Below are positions 1 through 7,846 of a stretch of DNA of 64,000 bases, piece by piece. Origin of the DNA: Vibrio navarrensis (GTDB taxonomy: Bacteria > Pseudomonadota > Gammaproteobacteria > Enterobacterales > Vibrionaceae); contig NZ_CP065217.1 of assembly GCF_015767675.1 (NCBI RefSeq), positions 248,001-312,000 on the forward strand, given 5' to 3'. Each line of letters starts with the position of its first letter. Position 1 is the stretch's first letter. The notes beneath the pieces are model-generated. The model was given only the letters and a program-made list of their open reading frames with translations, ran no database searches and was not told where the DNA came from. A program made the position numbers and the translations under genes.

Positions 1-1241
1 ATCATGGCCACTTTCCCTGCAGGACATGTGACACAACCTTCAACCAAGTCTATTTGGAAGGCGTTTTTAGTCAGTACTTTTTTGGACGGCGGTGTCCATG
101 GTTTTGCAACGACCTCTTTCCCAGCTTCGTACAGCTCCGTTGTCCAGTGAGCAGCTAAATAACCCCTATCTATTTGAATTTGTTTAACTTCACCGTAAAC
201 ATTGACTTTGGGTTTTAAGTACTCCGACGCCTTGTGCTCCGGTTCGTTGGCAGGACGGACACAGGTCGCTAATATTAGCTTGTTGTCTAAGTCGACAGCA
301 ATATGTTGCTTAAACCCGCTAATCGTCCTTGAGCTTGATTTTCGCCCATGGCGCATTGTTGAGTCTGAGATAGAGATTTGCCTATCCGGCACCGAACCCT
401 CTTTTACTTTAGGTCCATTTCCGTCCGGGTCGGGGTCAATATTCTGCTCCAAAACCTTTTCAAGTAAAGTGAGGCTCTCTTCCAGCCCTTTATGTTTAAT
501 AAAGGCGGAGGGTTGTTTTTCTAACCAATGCTTCAGAGCGTCAACATCATTTTGCAAGGTTTCAACGGCTTGATGCTTCTCGTTTTTATCTGACCAATCA
601 ATGTCTAACGCCGCTTTGACACTGCTTTTTCCTACCAGTTGTAGACCACATTCTTCGATAAGTTCTTCTTCTGAGATCATCTTGATTTGTGCAGCACAAT
701 TGACGACTAATTCAAGAGCATGACCGACTAAGTTGAATGTATCTTCAACTCGACCTGCGCCCTGTAATGGCGCTGAGTCTAGGGCCACTCTAAGCTGAAC
801 ATGGCTGAAGCCTCCCACTTCACGAGCGACATTTACGGTATGTTCAAGTAAAACCACGTCCATATCGTTCGCAATTAAACGATGACGAAAATCACATAAG
901 GTTCCTTGTGAAAATGGCGATTCCTCGCTACCTAGACAGTCCAGTACCATTTGCCAACGTTGGTCAAACATGGCTTCTAACGTCGCTCCGGCATCCGACT
1001 TTTGCTCGTATGCTTGGAGAATCGTTGCCATAGCTAAAAGAGCGGCCGGAACAGCAGGCTTTCCTCTTGGGTGGTCAGCATACATTGACATAAGCTTCTG
1101 ATTAATCTCATCATTAATAATGAGATGACGATTGGTTCGCAAGAACACAAATAGCTTGCCAGTCTGCTTTAACTTTTGGCAAATAAACTGCTCTTTTTTT
1201 GAAAGAGCAGTAGGTGGTGCCCAGTTTCTAGAATTAGACAT
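1..1241 (-). CDS. IS1182-family transposase (3' end outside window)
   Basis: Reading the minus strand from the ATG at 1241 gives an open frame of about 413 codons to the window edge with no stop. The N-terminus (MSNSRNWAPPTALSKKEQF) leads into a DUF772-type domain with the LIINDEINQKLMSMYADHPR stretch typical of IS1182/IS5-like transposases. The central part has a likely first catalytic Asp in VALDSAPLQGAGRVEDTF, then SDSTMRHGRKSSSRTISGFK and IQIDRGYLAAHWTTELYEAG, probably the second Asp region of the DDE fold. The last DDE residue and the C-terminus lie outside the window. It catalyses cut-and-paste movement of its own element. It points away from the capsule operon, whose leader starts just beyond its 5' end. 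Family call is confident; intactness cannot be judged. Confidence 0.88.
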   Translation of the reverse strand, partial: MSNSRNWAPPTALSKKEQFICQKLKQTGKLFVFLRTNRHLIINDEINQKLMSMYADHPRGKPAVPAALLAMATILQAYEQKSDAGATLEAMFDQRWQMVLDCLGSEESPFSQGTLCDFRHRLIANDMDVVLLEHTVNVAREVGGFSHVQLRVALDSAPLQGAGRVEDTFNLVGHALELVVNCAAQIKMISEEELIEECGLQLVGKSSVKAALDIDWSDKNEKHQAVETLQNDVDALKHWLEKQPSAFIKHKGLEESLTLLEKVLEQNIDPDPDGNGPKVKEGSVPDRQISISDSTMRHGRKSSSRTISGFKQHIAVDLDNKLILATCVRPANEPEHKASEYLKPKVNVYGEVKQIQIDRGYLAAHWTTELYEAGKEVVAKPWTPPSKKVLTKNAFQIDLVEGCVTCPAGKVAM

Positions 1242-1330
1242 AATCAATCAGTTCATGAGTTAACAATACTGTGTATTTGATCATGTTTTGGGGCTAAAGT
1301 CACTGTATGTTTTTTAAACTGATCGGTGCT

Positions 1331-1365
1331 CTAGTCCCTAGTCCCTAGTCCCTAGTCCCTAGTCC
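1331..1365. repeat. CTAGTCC heptamer array (5 copies)
   Basis: Five exact head-to-tail copies of CTAGTCC, followed by CTGCTCT and a C run. The unit is the complement of GGACTAG, a word found in the purine-rich arms of the larger intergenic repeats in this window, so this is the left-most member of that family. It lies between the IS transposase start and the capsule leader. A perfect 7-bp tandem array can change copy number by replication slippage. Confidence 0.85.
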
Positions 1366-1554
1366 CTGCTCTCCCCCCTTCCCCAAAAAAACAATTTGTG
1401 CTGTACGCCACAATATGGATAATAAGCCGCCATAAATATTATTAATCATGACAGAATCCTAACAACTGTCATGAAACGTCAGTAATTTGTCGTTTGGTTT
1501 CTTATCCGGCGGCAAATTCATCATGCGCTGTGTGGTTGTGCGTATACACCAACG

Positions 1555-1566
1555 GGCGGTAGCGTG
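1555..1566 (+). promoter_or_regulatory. ops element (JUMPstart core), RfaH recruitment site
   Basis: GGCGGTAGCGTG matches the ops consensus core exactly. In enterobacteria ops in the non-template strand pauses RNA polymerase and loads RfaH, which suppresses Rho termination in long polysaccharide operons. It is on the coding strand, upstream of the 19-gene capsule locus, exactly where such an element belongs. A dependence of this operon on RfaH is inferred. Confidence 0.9.
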
Positions 1567-1766
1567 CCTAAACTGTGATGCTCTGATTAAATAGATGTTT
1601 AATTTCAAAGCGTTAACAATGAACTTGTCTTGGTGTGTACAAACAACTGACGCTGTTTTCAATCCCTGATTAGGCATTAGACAGCGTAAATAACAGAATG
1701 AAAAATAACGGAATATCGGGTTTTAAAACCGGGGCTGTGTAAACAGACTATAAAATCAGACTATGA

Positions 1767-1808
1767 AATATAGTTAAGTGCGATCATGGAAGCGTGTTTA
1801 ACTATATT
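1767..1808 (+). promoter_or_regulatory. 11-bp inverted repeat in the wza leader
   Basis: The arms 1767-1777 (AATATAGTTAA) and 1798-1808 (TTAACTATATT) are perfectly complementary and separated by 20 bases. The site lies downstream of ops and about 105 bases before wza. It could be an RNA stem-loop in the leader or a spaced operator for a dimeric regulator. There is no T-run after it, so it is not an intrinsic terminator. Function unknown. Confidence 0.6.
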
Positions 1809-1913
1809 GAATACCTGAGCCTAGCAAAGGCTAGCTACTCCGGAAATCAAAACCACTTTGTGTTCACCCAAGAGTGCGGTTAATCACTCTGGCATTATGA
1901 TGATTTGGCTTAC

Positions 1914-3047
1914 ATGGAACTAAAAAGAAAACTTCTGTTAGCAACCTTGCTACCTGTCTTGCTTGCTGGATGTACCGTACCCGGCTCTCACCTCCCCATC
2001 GACAACAAAACGCGCGTTGAAACCAATCAGAGCGAAGAAAACGATCTCTCGCAAATGGTGAATCTCTACCCGCTGACAACGCAAACCATCTCGACCTACC
2101 TCACCACGCCGCCTTCGGTTTCTCGTGCTAACCCTGAGCTTGATAGCCAGCTTGCGCGTTACGAATACCAAATTGGCCCCGGTGACATTCTCAACGTGAC
2201 CATTTGGGACCACCCCGAACTGACCATTCCTGCCGGCTCTTACCGTAGCGCCGAAGAGGCAGGTAACTGGGTTCATGCTGATGGCACCATTTTCTATCCT
2301 TATATTGGTACTGTCGAGGTGGCGGGTAAAACCGTGCGTGAAGTACGTGCCGATATCGCCAAGCGCTTAGCGAAATTTATCGAAAGCCCTCAGGTGGATG
2401 TTAACGTTGCCGCGTTTCGCTCGAAAAAAGCCTACATCACAGGGGAAGTTTCCAGCCCAGGCCAACAGCCGATCACCAATATCCCGCTCACCCTGCTGGA
2501 TGCGGTTAACCGCGCTGGCGGCCTAGCGCAAGACGCCGATTGGCGCAATGTGACCCTAACGCGCAACGGTGAAGAGCAACAAATCTCCCTTTATGCGCTG
2601 ATGCAGCGTGGCGATCTCACACAAAACCGCTTATTGCAACCGGGCGACATCGTCCACGTGCCGCGCAACGACGGACAAAAAGTGTTTGTGATGGGCGAAG
2701 TAAAAGATCCCAAACTGCTGAAGATGGATCGCTCCGGCATGAGCCTGACCGAAGCCCTCAGCAGTGTCGGCGGTATTAACGAGCTCTCTGCCGACGCAAC
2801 TGGCGTGTTTGTTATCCGCACTTCAGACAACAAATCCGAGCGCATGGCCGACATCTACCAACTCAATATCAAAGACGCCTCTGCTTTAGTCATCGGCACT
2901 GAGTTTGACCTCAAACCGTATGACATTGTGTACGTCACCGCCGCGCCAATCACCCGCTGGAACCGTTTGATCGGCCAGCTACTGCCAACCATCACTGGCT
3001 TTAACAACCTAACCGAAGGCGCGTTAAGGGTGAAAACTTGGCCGTAA
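1914..3047 (+). CDS. wza: Wza, outer-membrane polysaccharide export lipoprotein
   Basis: Wza forms the octameric outer-membrane channel through which group 1 capsule leaves the cell. The protein of 377 residues has a lipoprotein signal peptide ending in the lipobox LLAGC (Cys about residue 20). A polysaccharide export domain follows ([19 protein letters not shown]), then SLBB-like beta-grasp repeats ([13 protein letters not shown] and [11 protein letters not shown]). Its length is typical of the family. I prefer the ATG at 1914; a TTG at 1905 would add three residues before an otherwise ideal signal sequence, and neither start has a clear ribosome binding site. It is the first gene after the ops element. 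A small hairpin (AAAATGC/GCATTTT) lies just after the stop, before the first repeat block. Confidence 0.93.
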   Translation: MELKRKLLLATLLPVLLAGCTVPGSHLPIDNKTRVETNQSEENDLSQMVNLYPLTTQTISTYLTTPPSVSRANPELDSQLARYEYQIGPGDILNVTIWDHPELTIPAGSYRSAEEAGNWVHADGTIFYPYIGTVEVAGKTVREVRADIAKRLAKFIESPQVDVNVAAFRSKKAYITGEVSSPGQQPITNIPLTLLDAVNRAGGLAQDADWRNVTLTRNGEEQQISLYALMQRGDLTQNRLLQPGDIVHVPRNDGQKVFVMGEVKDPKLLKMDRSGMSLTEALSSVGGINELSADATGVFVIRTSDNKSERMADIYQLNIKDASALVIGTEFDLKPYDIVYVTAAPITRWNRLIGQLLPTITGFNNLTEGALRVKTWP

Positions 3048-3059
3048 GAAAATGCGAAG

Positions 3060-3215
3060 CATTTTAAAGGGACGAGGGAAGAGCAGGGACGAGGAAGAAA
3101 GAGCAGGAGCGAGTTTTCTAGGGACTAGGAAAAGAGAAAGAGCAAAAGCCTAGCAAACTGCTCTTACCTAGTAATCTAGCAACCTTCTCTTCCTAGCAAC
3201 CTAGGAAAAAAGGAA
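3060..3215. repeat. Intergenic CTAG/AAGAGC repeat, wza to four-helix gene
   Basis: A purine-rich arm (GAGCAGGGACGAGG-type units) switches near 3150 to a pyrimidine-rich arm (CTGCTCTTACCTAG). Bases 3102-3202 are repeated at 3604-3704 with one difference (T/C near 3176), forming a 101-bp direct repeat on the two sides of the four-helix-bundle gene. The end of the repeat runs to within about 18 bases of that gene's ATG. Confidence 0.85.
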
Positions 3216-3219
3216 AATC

Positions 3220-3591
3220 ATGCGTTATAAAGAGCTGGAAATTTGGAGACGTAGCTATCAAGTTGTTTTGCAAGTTTACAGCTTACTTAAAAGTTGCCGA
3301 GATTATGGCTTAAAAGATCAAATTTCGCGTGCTGCAGTTTCTGTTCCATCAAATATTGCAGAAGGCTCTGAAAGAGGTAGTTATAAAGACAACATTCGTT
3401 TTCTTTATATTGCTAAAGGTTCTTGCGCTGAGTTGGCAACACAGATTTCTCTAGCAACTGATTTGGGTTACATCCACTCGGAAAATGGGTTGGAACTAGA
3501 GTCAGAAATATTAGAAGTAGGTCGAATGATTGGCGGCTACATTAAATTTCTTTCTCAGCATGTGAAAGAAGATAGCGCCGAATATTTCTAG
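3220..3591 (+). CDS. Four-helix-bundle protein (23S rRNA intervening-sequence protein family)
   Basis: The 123-residue product starts MRYKELEIWRRSYQVV and contains SRAAVSVPSNIAEGSERGS, the signature of the TIGR02436/S23 four-helix-bundle family. First known from intervening sequences in 23S rRNA genes, the family is also found as free-standing genes and as accessory proteins of diversity-generating retroelements; its biochemical role is not settled. No reverse transcriptase or rRNA gene is nearby. It interrupts the usual wza-wzb order and is bracketed by 101-bp direct repeats, so it looks like an inserted cassette. Its stop TAG is part of the downstream repeat (TTCTAGGAAGG). Lower GC than wza also suggests a separate origin. 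Confidence 0.85.
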   Translation: MRYKELEIWRRSYQVVLQVYSLLKSCRDYGLKDQISRAAVSVPSNIAEGSERGSYKDNIRFLYIAKGSCAELATQISLATDLGYIHSENGLELESEILEVGRMIGGYIKFLSQHVKEDSAEYF

Positions 3592-3750
3592 GAAGGGCGG
3601 AAAAGCAGGAGCGAGTTTTCTAGGGACTAGGAAAAGAGAAAGAGCAAAAGCCTAGCAAACTGCTCTTACCTAGTAACCTAGCAACCTTCTCTTCCTAGCA
3701 ACCTTCTCTTCCCTAGCAATCTAGAAAACTGCTCTTACCTAGCAACCTGA
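3592..3750. repeat. Intergenic CTAG/AAGAGC repeat, four-helix gene to wzb
   Basis: Contains the second copy (3604-3704) of the 101-bp direct repeat also found at 3102-3202, then an extra pyrimidine-rich segment of CCTTCTCTTCC and CTAGCAA units. It ends a few bases before the wzb ribosome binding site (TGAGGAAAC). Confidence 0.85.
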
Positions 3751-3756
3751 GGAAAC

Positions 3757-4197
3757 ATGTTTAACAAAATTCTAGTCGTTTGTGTCGGTAACATCTGCCG
3801 TTCTCCTACTGGGGAGCGTGTGTTGCAAAAGTTACTGCCGCATAAAACCATTGCTTCTGCGGGCATTGCTGCGGAAAAAAGCCGTTTAGTCGGTAAGCCA
3901 GCCGATCCCATGGCGATCGAAGTCGCGGCCGAGCACGGGGTGGATGTGGAAAACCATCACTCTCAACAGTTAACCCCGCAGCTATGCAGCCAGTATGATC
4001 TCATCTTAGTGATGGAAAAAAGCCATATGGAAGCGCTGACGCAAATGGCACCAGAAGCACGCGGCAAAACCATGTTATTCGGCCAATGGATCGGGCAAAA
4101 AGAGATCCCCGACCCATACAGACAAAGTAAAGAAGCCTTTGACTACGCTTACAAGTTAATTGACGAAGCTGCCCAAGCCTGGGCGAAGAAGTTGTAG
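3757..4197 (+). CDS. wzb: Wzb, low-molecular-weight protein tyrosine phosphatase
   Basis: Wzb removes phosphate from the tyrosine cluster of Wzc, the cycle that drives capsule polymerisation. The 146-residue protein opens with the catalytic P-loop VCVGNICRSP (CX5R with Cys near residue 9) and has the general-acid loop DPYRQS near residue 117, both typical of the family. A GAGGAAAC ribosome binding site precedes the ATG. Repeats lie on both sides, and the stop TAG runs into the downstream repeat (TTGTAGAAGAGCGG). As I recall, deletions of wzb at flanking repeats have been reported in V. vulnificus as a cause of acapsular translucent colonies, so this position is functionally sensitive. Confidence 0.95.
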   Translation: MFNKILVVCVGNICRSPTGERVLQKLLPHKTIASAGIAAEKSRLVGKPADPMAIEVAAEHGVDVENHHSQQLTPQLCSQYDLILVMEKSHMEALTQMAPEARGKTMLFGQWIGQKEIPDPYRQSKEAFDYAYKLIDEAAQAWAKKL

Positions 4198-4320
4198 AAG
4201 AGCGGTTAAGAGCGGGTCCTAGGGGAAAAGCGGCCCTAGTTCCTAGGAAGAGCAAAATCTAGAACCCAGAACCTAGGACCCAGAACCTAGAACCCAGAAC
4301 CTAGAACCTAGAACCTTATT
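4198..4320. repeat. Intergenic repeat with eight-unit heptamer array before wzc
   Basis: The left part is purine-rich (GAGCGGTTAAGAGCGGG and similar). From 4259 to 4314 come eight consecutive 7-bp units reading CTAGAAC or its variants CCAGAAC and CTAGGAC. The array ends 39 bases before the wzc ATG. It is the clearest pure heptamer tract in the capsule genes and a plausible slippage site. Confidence 0.88.
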
Positions 4321-4353
4321 CAAAAATCCACCAACCCGGAAATTTACGAGACA

Positions 4354-6525
4354 ATGACAACACCACAAACTCGACCTTCTGTTGATAACGCTTCTGACGA
4401 AATCGATTTAGGCAAGCTGCTTGGTATTTTATTGGATGCCAAATGGTTCATCTTCGCCATTACCTTTATCTTCGCGGTCGGTGGGGTGGCGGTGGCGCTG
4501 CTTTCTACGCCGATCTACAAAGCCGATGCCTTGCTGCAAATTGAGCAAAAAAGCTCCGGTGGCATTAGCTCTTTGGTGGGCGATATGGGCGAACTGTTCT
4601 CGCAGGAATCTTCCGCCACCACTGAAATTGAAATTATCAAATCGCGCATGATTTTGGGCGACACGGTGGATAAATTTAACCTCACCACCGTTATAGAGGC
4701 GAAGTACTTCCCGCTAGTCGGCAAGGGCCTCGCGCGTATGGCTGGTAAGGTAAACCAGATTGAGGTGAGCCGCTACCAAGTGCCCGATTACGCGCAGGGG
4801 ATGAGTCATACCCTAGTGGTGACCGATGAAGCGCAGCAAAGCTACCAGCTTGTGCGTGAAGATGACACTGTAGTACTGCAAGGTAAAGCGGGCGAGCTGG
4901 CGAAAAACGACGGTTATGAACTGTTTGTTACCGAGCTGCGTTCTCACACTGGGCAAGAGTTTGCCATTGGCCAGCGCAACCGTTTAGAGGCGATTGAATG
5001 GTTAAAACAAAATCTCTCCATTTCTGAGCGCGGCAAGCAGACCGGGATTTTACAACTGAGCTTTGAAGGCGAAAACCGCAAGCAAATTAGTGAGATCCTC
5101 AACCACATTAGCCAAACCTACTTTTTACAAAACGTTGAGCGCAATTCTGCGGAAGCGGAAAAAAGCCTGACCTTTTTAAAAGGCCACCTACCGGATATTA
5201 AAGACAGCCTCACCGCCGCCGAAGACAGCTTAAACCGTTTTCGCCAAGAGAACGACTCTATCGATCTCGGCCTAGAAGCCAAGTCGACCTTGGATGTGAT
5301 GGTGAAGCTTGAAGCGCAGCTCAACGAACTGACTTTTAAAGAGAGTGAAATTAGCCAGCGCTTTACCAAAGATCACCCGGCTTATATTTCGCTACTCGAT
5401 AAACGTGAAACGCTACTTAAAGAGCGCGAGCGTTTAAACCAGCAAGTACAAAAGCTGCCGAAAACCCAGCGTGAAGTGCTGCGTATGACACGTGATGTGG
5501 AAGTGAACCAGCAGATCTACATTCAGCTACTCAATAAAGTGCAAGAGCTGAGCATCATCAAAGCAGGCACGGTGGGCAATGTGCGCATTTTGGATGAAGC
5601 GCAAACCTTTATCAAACCAATCAAACCGAAAAAACCACAGATTGCGGTGCTAGCCACCTTGCTGGGCGGCATGCTCAGTGTGGCGTTTGTGCTAGTTAAA
5701 GCCGCATTGCACCGCGGAGTTGAAACACCCGATCAAATCGAGCAGATTGGCCTTTCTGTGTACGCCAGTGTGCCAAAATCAACCCTGCAATTAGCTTTAG
5801 CCGAAAAACTCAAGCGCAAAGGCAAACACAACAAAGACTTGGCGCTGCTTTCAGAGAGTAACCCGGCGGACCTTTCCATCGAAGCGCTGCGCGGCCTGCG
5901 CACCAGCTTACACTTTGCCATGCTGGAAGCGAAAAACAACGTGCTGATGATCTCTGGCCCCGCACCGGGCATTGGTAAATCCTTTATCTCCACTAACTTT
6001 GCCGCCGTGGCGGCGAAAACGGGGCAAAAAGTACTATTGGTAGATGCCGATATGCGCAAAGGCTATTTGCAGCAATGTTTTGGCCTTAAGTGGGAAAATG
6101 GCCTCTCGGATTACCTAGCGGGCAAGATCGATACCGCGACTGCCGTGCAACACGTCAAAGTGGATAACCTCGATATTATCACCCGCGGCCAAGTGCCACC
6201 TAACCCATCAGAGCTTTTAATGCACCCGCGCTTTAAACAGTTGGTGGAGTGGGCGAGTGAAAACTATGACTTAGTGATTATCGATACCCCGCCAGTACTG
6301 GCGGTGACCGACCCAAGTATTGTTGGCTCACTCGCAGGCACCACGCTGATGGTGGCACGCTTTGGGCAAAATACAGTGAAAGAGATTGAAGTGGCACGTA
6401 ACCGCTTTGAGCAAGCGGGCATTGAGGTGAAAGGCGTAATTCTGAATGCCACCGAGAAACGTGCATCAAGTTACTACGGCTATGGTTATTACAACTACAG
6501 CTATGGTGAGAGTAAGAAAGCCTAA
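4354..6525 (+). CDS. wzc: Wzc, polysaccharide co-polymerase and tyrosine autokinase
   Basis: Wzc is the inner-membrane partner of Wza; its phosphorylation cycle controls chain length and export. The 723-residue protein has an N-terminal Wzz domain with a membrane segment at about residues 30-50, a periplasmic coiled-coil region (about 260-400) and a second membrane segment near 425-447. The cytoplasmic BY-kinase domain shows Walker A in PGIGKSF, Walker A' in LLVDADMR and Walker B in LVIIDTPP. The tail is a tyrosine cluster (SSYYGYGYYNYSYGE), the autophosphorylation sites. All modules are intact and of normal length. The ATG at 4354 has a weak ribosome binding site and follows the heptamer array, so array length could influence its expression. 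Confidence 0.95.
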   Translation: MTTPQTRPSVDNASDEIDLGKLLGILLDAKWFIFAITFIFAVGGVAVALLSTPIYKADALLQIEQKSSGGISSLVGDMGELFSQESSATTEIEIIKSRMILGDTVDKFNLTTVIEAKYFPLVGKGLARMAGKVNQIEVSRYQVPDYAQGMSHTLVVTDEAQQSYQLVREDDTVVLQGKAGELAKNDGYELFVTELRSHTGQEFAIGQRNRLEAIEWLKQNLSISERGKQTGILQLSFEGENRKQISEILNHISQTYFLQNVERNSAEAEKSLTFLKGHLPDIKDSLTAAEDSLNRFRQENDSIDLGLEAKSTLDVMVKLEAQLNELTFKESEISQRFTKDHPAYISLLDKRETLLKERERLNQQVQKLPKTQREVLRMTRDVEVNQQIYIQLLNKVQELSIIKAGTVGNVRILDEAQTFIKPIKPKKPQIAVLATLLGGMLSVAFVLVKAALHRGVETPDQIEQIGLSVYASVPKSTLQLALAEKLKRKGKHNKDLALLSESNPADLSIEALRGLRTSLHFAMLEAKNNVLMISGPAPGIGKSFISTNFAAVAAKTGQKVLLVDADMRKGYLQQCFGLKWENGLSDYLAGKIDTATAVQHVKVDNLDIITRGQVPPNPSELLMHPRFKQLVEWASENYDLVIIDTPPVLAVTDPSIVGSLAGTTLMVARFGQNTVKEIEVARNRFEQAGIEVKGVILNATEKRASSYYGYGYYNYSYGESKKA

Positions 6526-6606
6526 ATCACAGGGAGGGCCAATAAATAGCTTCAGTCCTTCCTATTTAATGAAACCAAATACTTAAATTTTTTGTTGGTT
6601 AGTAGT

Positions 6607-7731
6607 ATGTCAAAGAAAAAAGTTCTTACCGTTTTTGGCACCCGTCCAGAAGCGATTAAAATGGCGCCGTTAGTCCACGCTTTGGCGGCAGATGAGCGTT
6701 TTGAAGCTAAAGTCTGTGTAACTGCTCAGCATCGTGAAATGCTCGACCAAGTATTAGAGCTGTTCGAAATTACGCCGGACTACGATCTAAACCTGATGAA
6801 AGCAGGTCAAACGCTCAATGAAGTGACTGCGCGAATTCTGTTAGAGTTAAAGCCTGTTTTACAGGAATTTAAACCCGATGTCGTGCTCGTTCACGGAGAC
6901 ACAGCAACAACGTTTGCAGCCAGCCTTGCCGCCTATTATGAGCAAATTGCTGTTGGTCATGTTGAGGCGGGGCTGCGCACCGGAAACATCTACTCGCCAT
7001 GGCCAGAGGAAGCCAACCGTAAGCTCACGGGGGCGTTAACCACATATCATTTTGCACCAACGGAAACTTCCAAGCAAAATTTGCTGCAAGAGAATTACGC
7101 GCCAGAGAATATTTTCATCACGGGTAATACGGTGATTGATGCGCTGCTGATGGTGAAAGAAAAAATAGAACAAGATGCCGATCTAAAAGCAACCTTAGCA
7201 GCACAGTTCCCTTACTTAGATGAAAGCAAAAAACTCATTTTAGTGACAGGTCATCGACGCGAAAGCTTTGGCGGTGGTTTTGAGCGTATCTGTGAAGCTC
7301 TAGCAAAAACAGCGAAACAGCACCCCGAGGTGCAAATTCTCTACCCTATGCACCTAAACCCTAACGTGCGTGAACCCGTTAATCGTATTCTAGGTAGTGT
7401 GGAAAATGTGCTGCTGATTGAGCCGCAACAGTACTTACCCTTTATCTACTTAATGGACCGAGCGCACATTATTCTCACCGATTCCGGCGGTATTCAAGAA
7501 GAGGCTCCATCCCTTGGCAAACCCGTGTTGGTGATGCGTGATACCACCGAACGGCCAGAAGCGGTGGCTGCAGGAACAGTTAAATTAGTGGGAACAGATG
7601 TAGAAAAAATCGTCTCCAACCTAAACACCTTGCTGACCGATACTGAAGCCTATCAAGCGATGAGCTTTGCTCATAACCCATACGGTGATGGTAAAGCGTG
7701 CCAGAGAATTCTAGATTCCTTGTGCAAGTAA
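6607..7731 (+). CDS. wecB: UDP-N-acetylglucosamine 2-epimerase (non-hydrolysing)
   Basis: Converts UDP-GlcNAc to UDP-ManNAc. The 374-residue product has the family N-terminus ([18 protein letters not shown]), the HGDTATT and [10 protein letters not shown] motifs of the active site, and the C-terminal [19 protein letters not shown] nucleotide-binding stretch. I chose the ATG at 6607 because homologues begin just before [10 protein letters not shown]; an upstream TTG at 6592 adds five residues without support. Together with the next gene it makes UDP-ManNAcA, so the capsule probably contains ManNAcA or a derivative. A second, different epimerase of this fold lies at 16829-17959 and serves another sugar. 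Confidence 0.93.
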   Translation: MSKKKVLTVFGTRPEAIKMAPLVHALAADERFEAKVCVTAQHREMLDQVLELFEITPDYDLNLMKAGQTLNEVTARILLELKPVLQEFKPDVVLVHGDTATTFAASLAAYYEQIAVGHVEAGLRTGNIYSPWPEEANRKLTGALTTYHFAPTETSKQNLLQENYAPENIFITGNTVIDALLMVKEKIEQDADLKATLAAQFPYLDESKKLILVTGHRRESFGGGFERICEALAKTAKQHPEVQILYPMHLNPNVREPVNRILGSVENVLLIEPQQYLPFIYLMDRAHIILTDSGGIQEEAPSLGKPVLVMRDTTERPEAVAAGTVKLVGTDVEKIVSNLNTLLTDTEAYQAMSFAHNPYGDGKACQRILDSLCK

Positions 7732-7737
7732 CTTTTA

Positions 7738-7822
7738 AATATCTCCTAGAACCAGGAAGAGCAGGCCCTAGGTTCTAGGAAGAGCAGGTTCTAGGAAGAG
7801 CTAAAACCTAGAACTAAATTTA
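7738..7822. repeat. Short intergenic repeat between wecB and wecC
   Basis: Compact copy of the repeat family with CTAGAACCAGGAAGAGCAGG and three further CTAGGTTCTAGGAAGAGC-like units, ending in AAAACCTAGAAC. It splits the two genes of the UDP-ManNAcA pathway, which are often adjacent. It ends about 25 bases before the wecC start. Confidence 0.85.
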
Positions 7823-7846
7823 TATATATTTTTAGGACTCGTAAAA

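Larger units (their letters stand above)
1250..1913 (+). other. Gene-free capsule leader between the IS and wza
   Basis: About 660 bases with no convincing gene; a 72-codon minus-strand frame around 1459-1677 overlaps the ops element and resembles nothing known to me. Contents from left to right: the outer IS flank, a five-copy CTAGTCC heptamer array at 1331-1365, AT-rich sequence likely to hold the operon promoter, the ops/JUMPstart element at 1555-1566, a 12-bp palindrome GGTTTTAAAACC at 1719-1730, and an 11-bp inverted repeat at 1767-1777/1798-1808. The distance of about 350 bases from ops to wza implies a long transcribed leader, as in other RfaH-dependent polysaccharide operons. Confidence 0.7.

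Noticed and set aside
1381..1680. Superintegron attC (VCR-like) site or integron cassette
   Set aside because: No GCCTAAC/GTTAGGC core pair with the needed spacing and no integrase; the GCCTAAAC at 1565 follows from the ops element.
3220..3591. Diversity-generating retroelement accessory protein
   Set aside because: No reverse transcriptase, template repeat or variable repeat pair nearby; family similarity alone is not enough.
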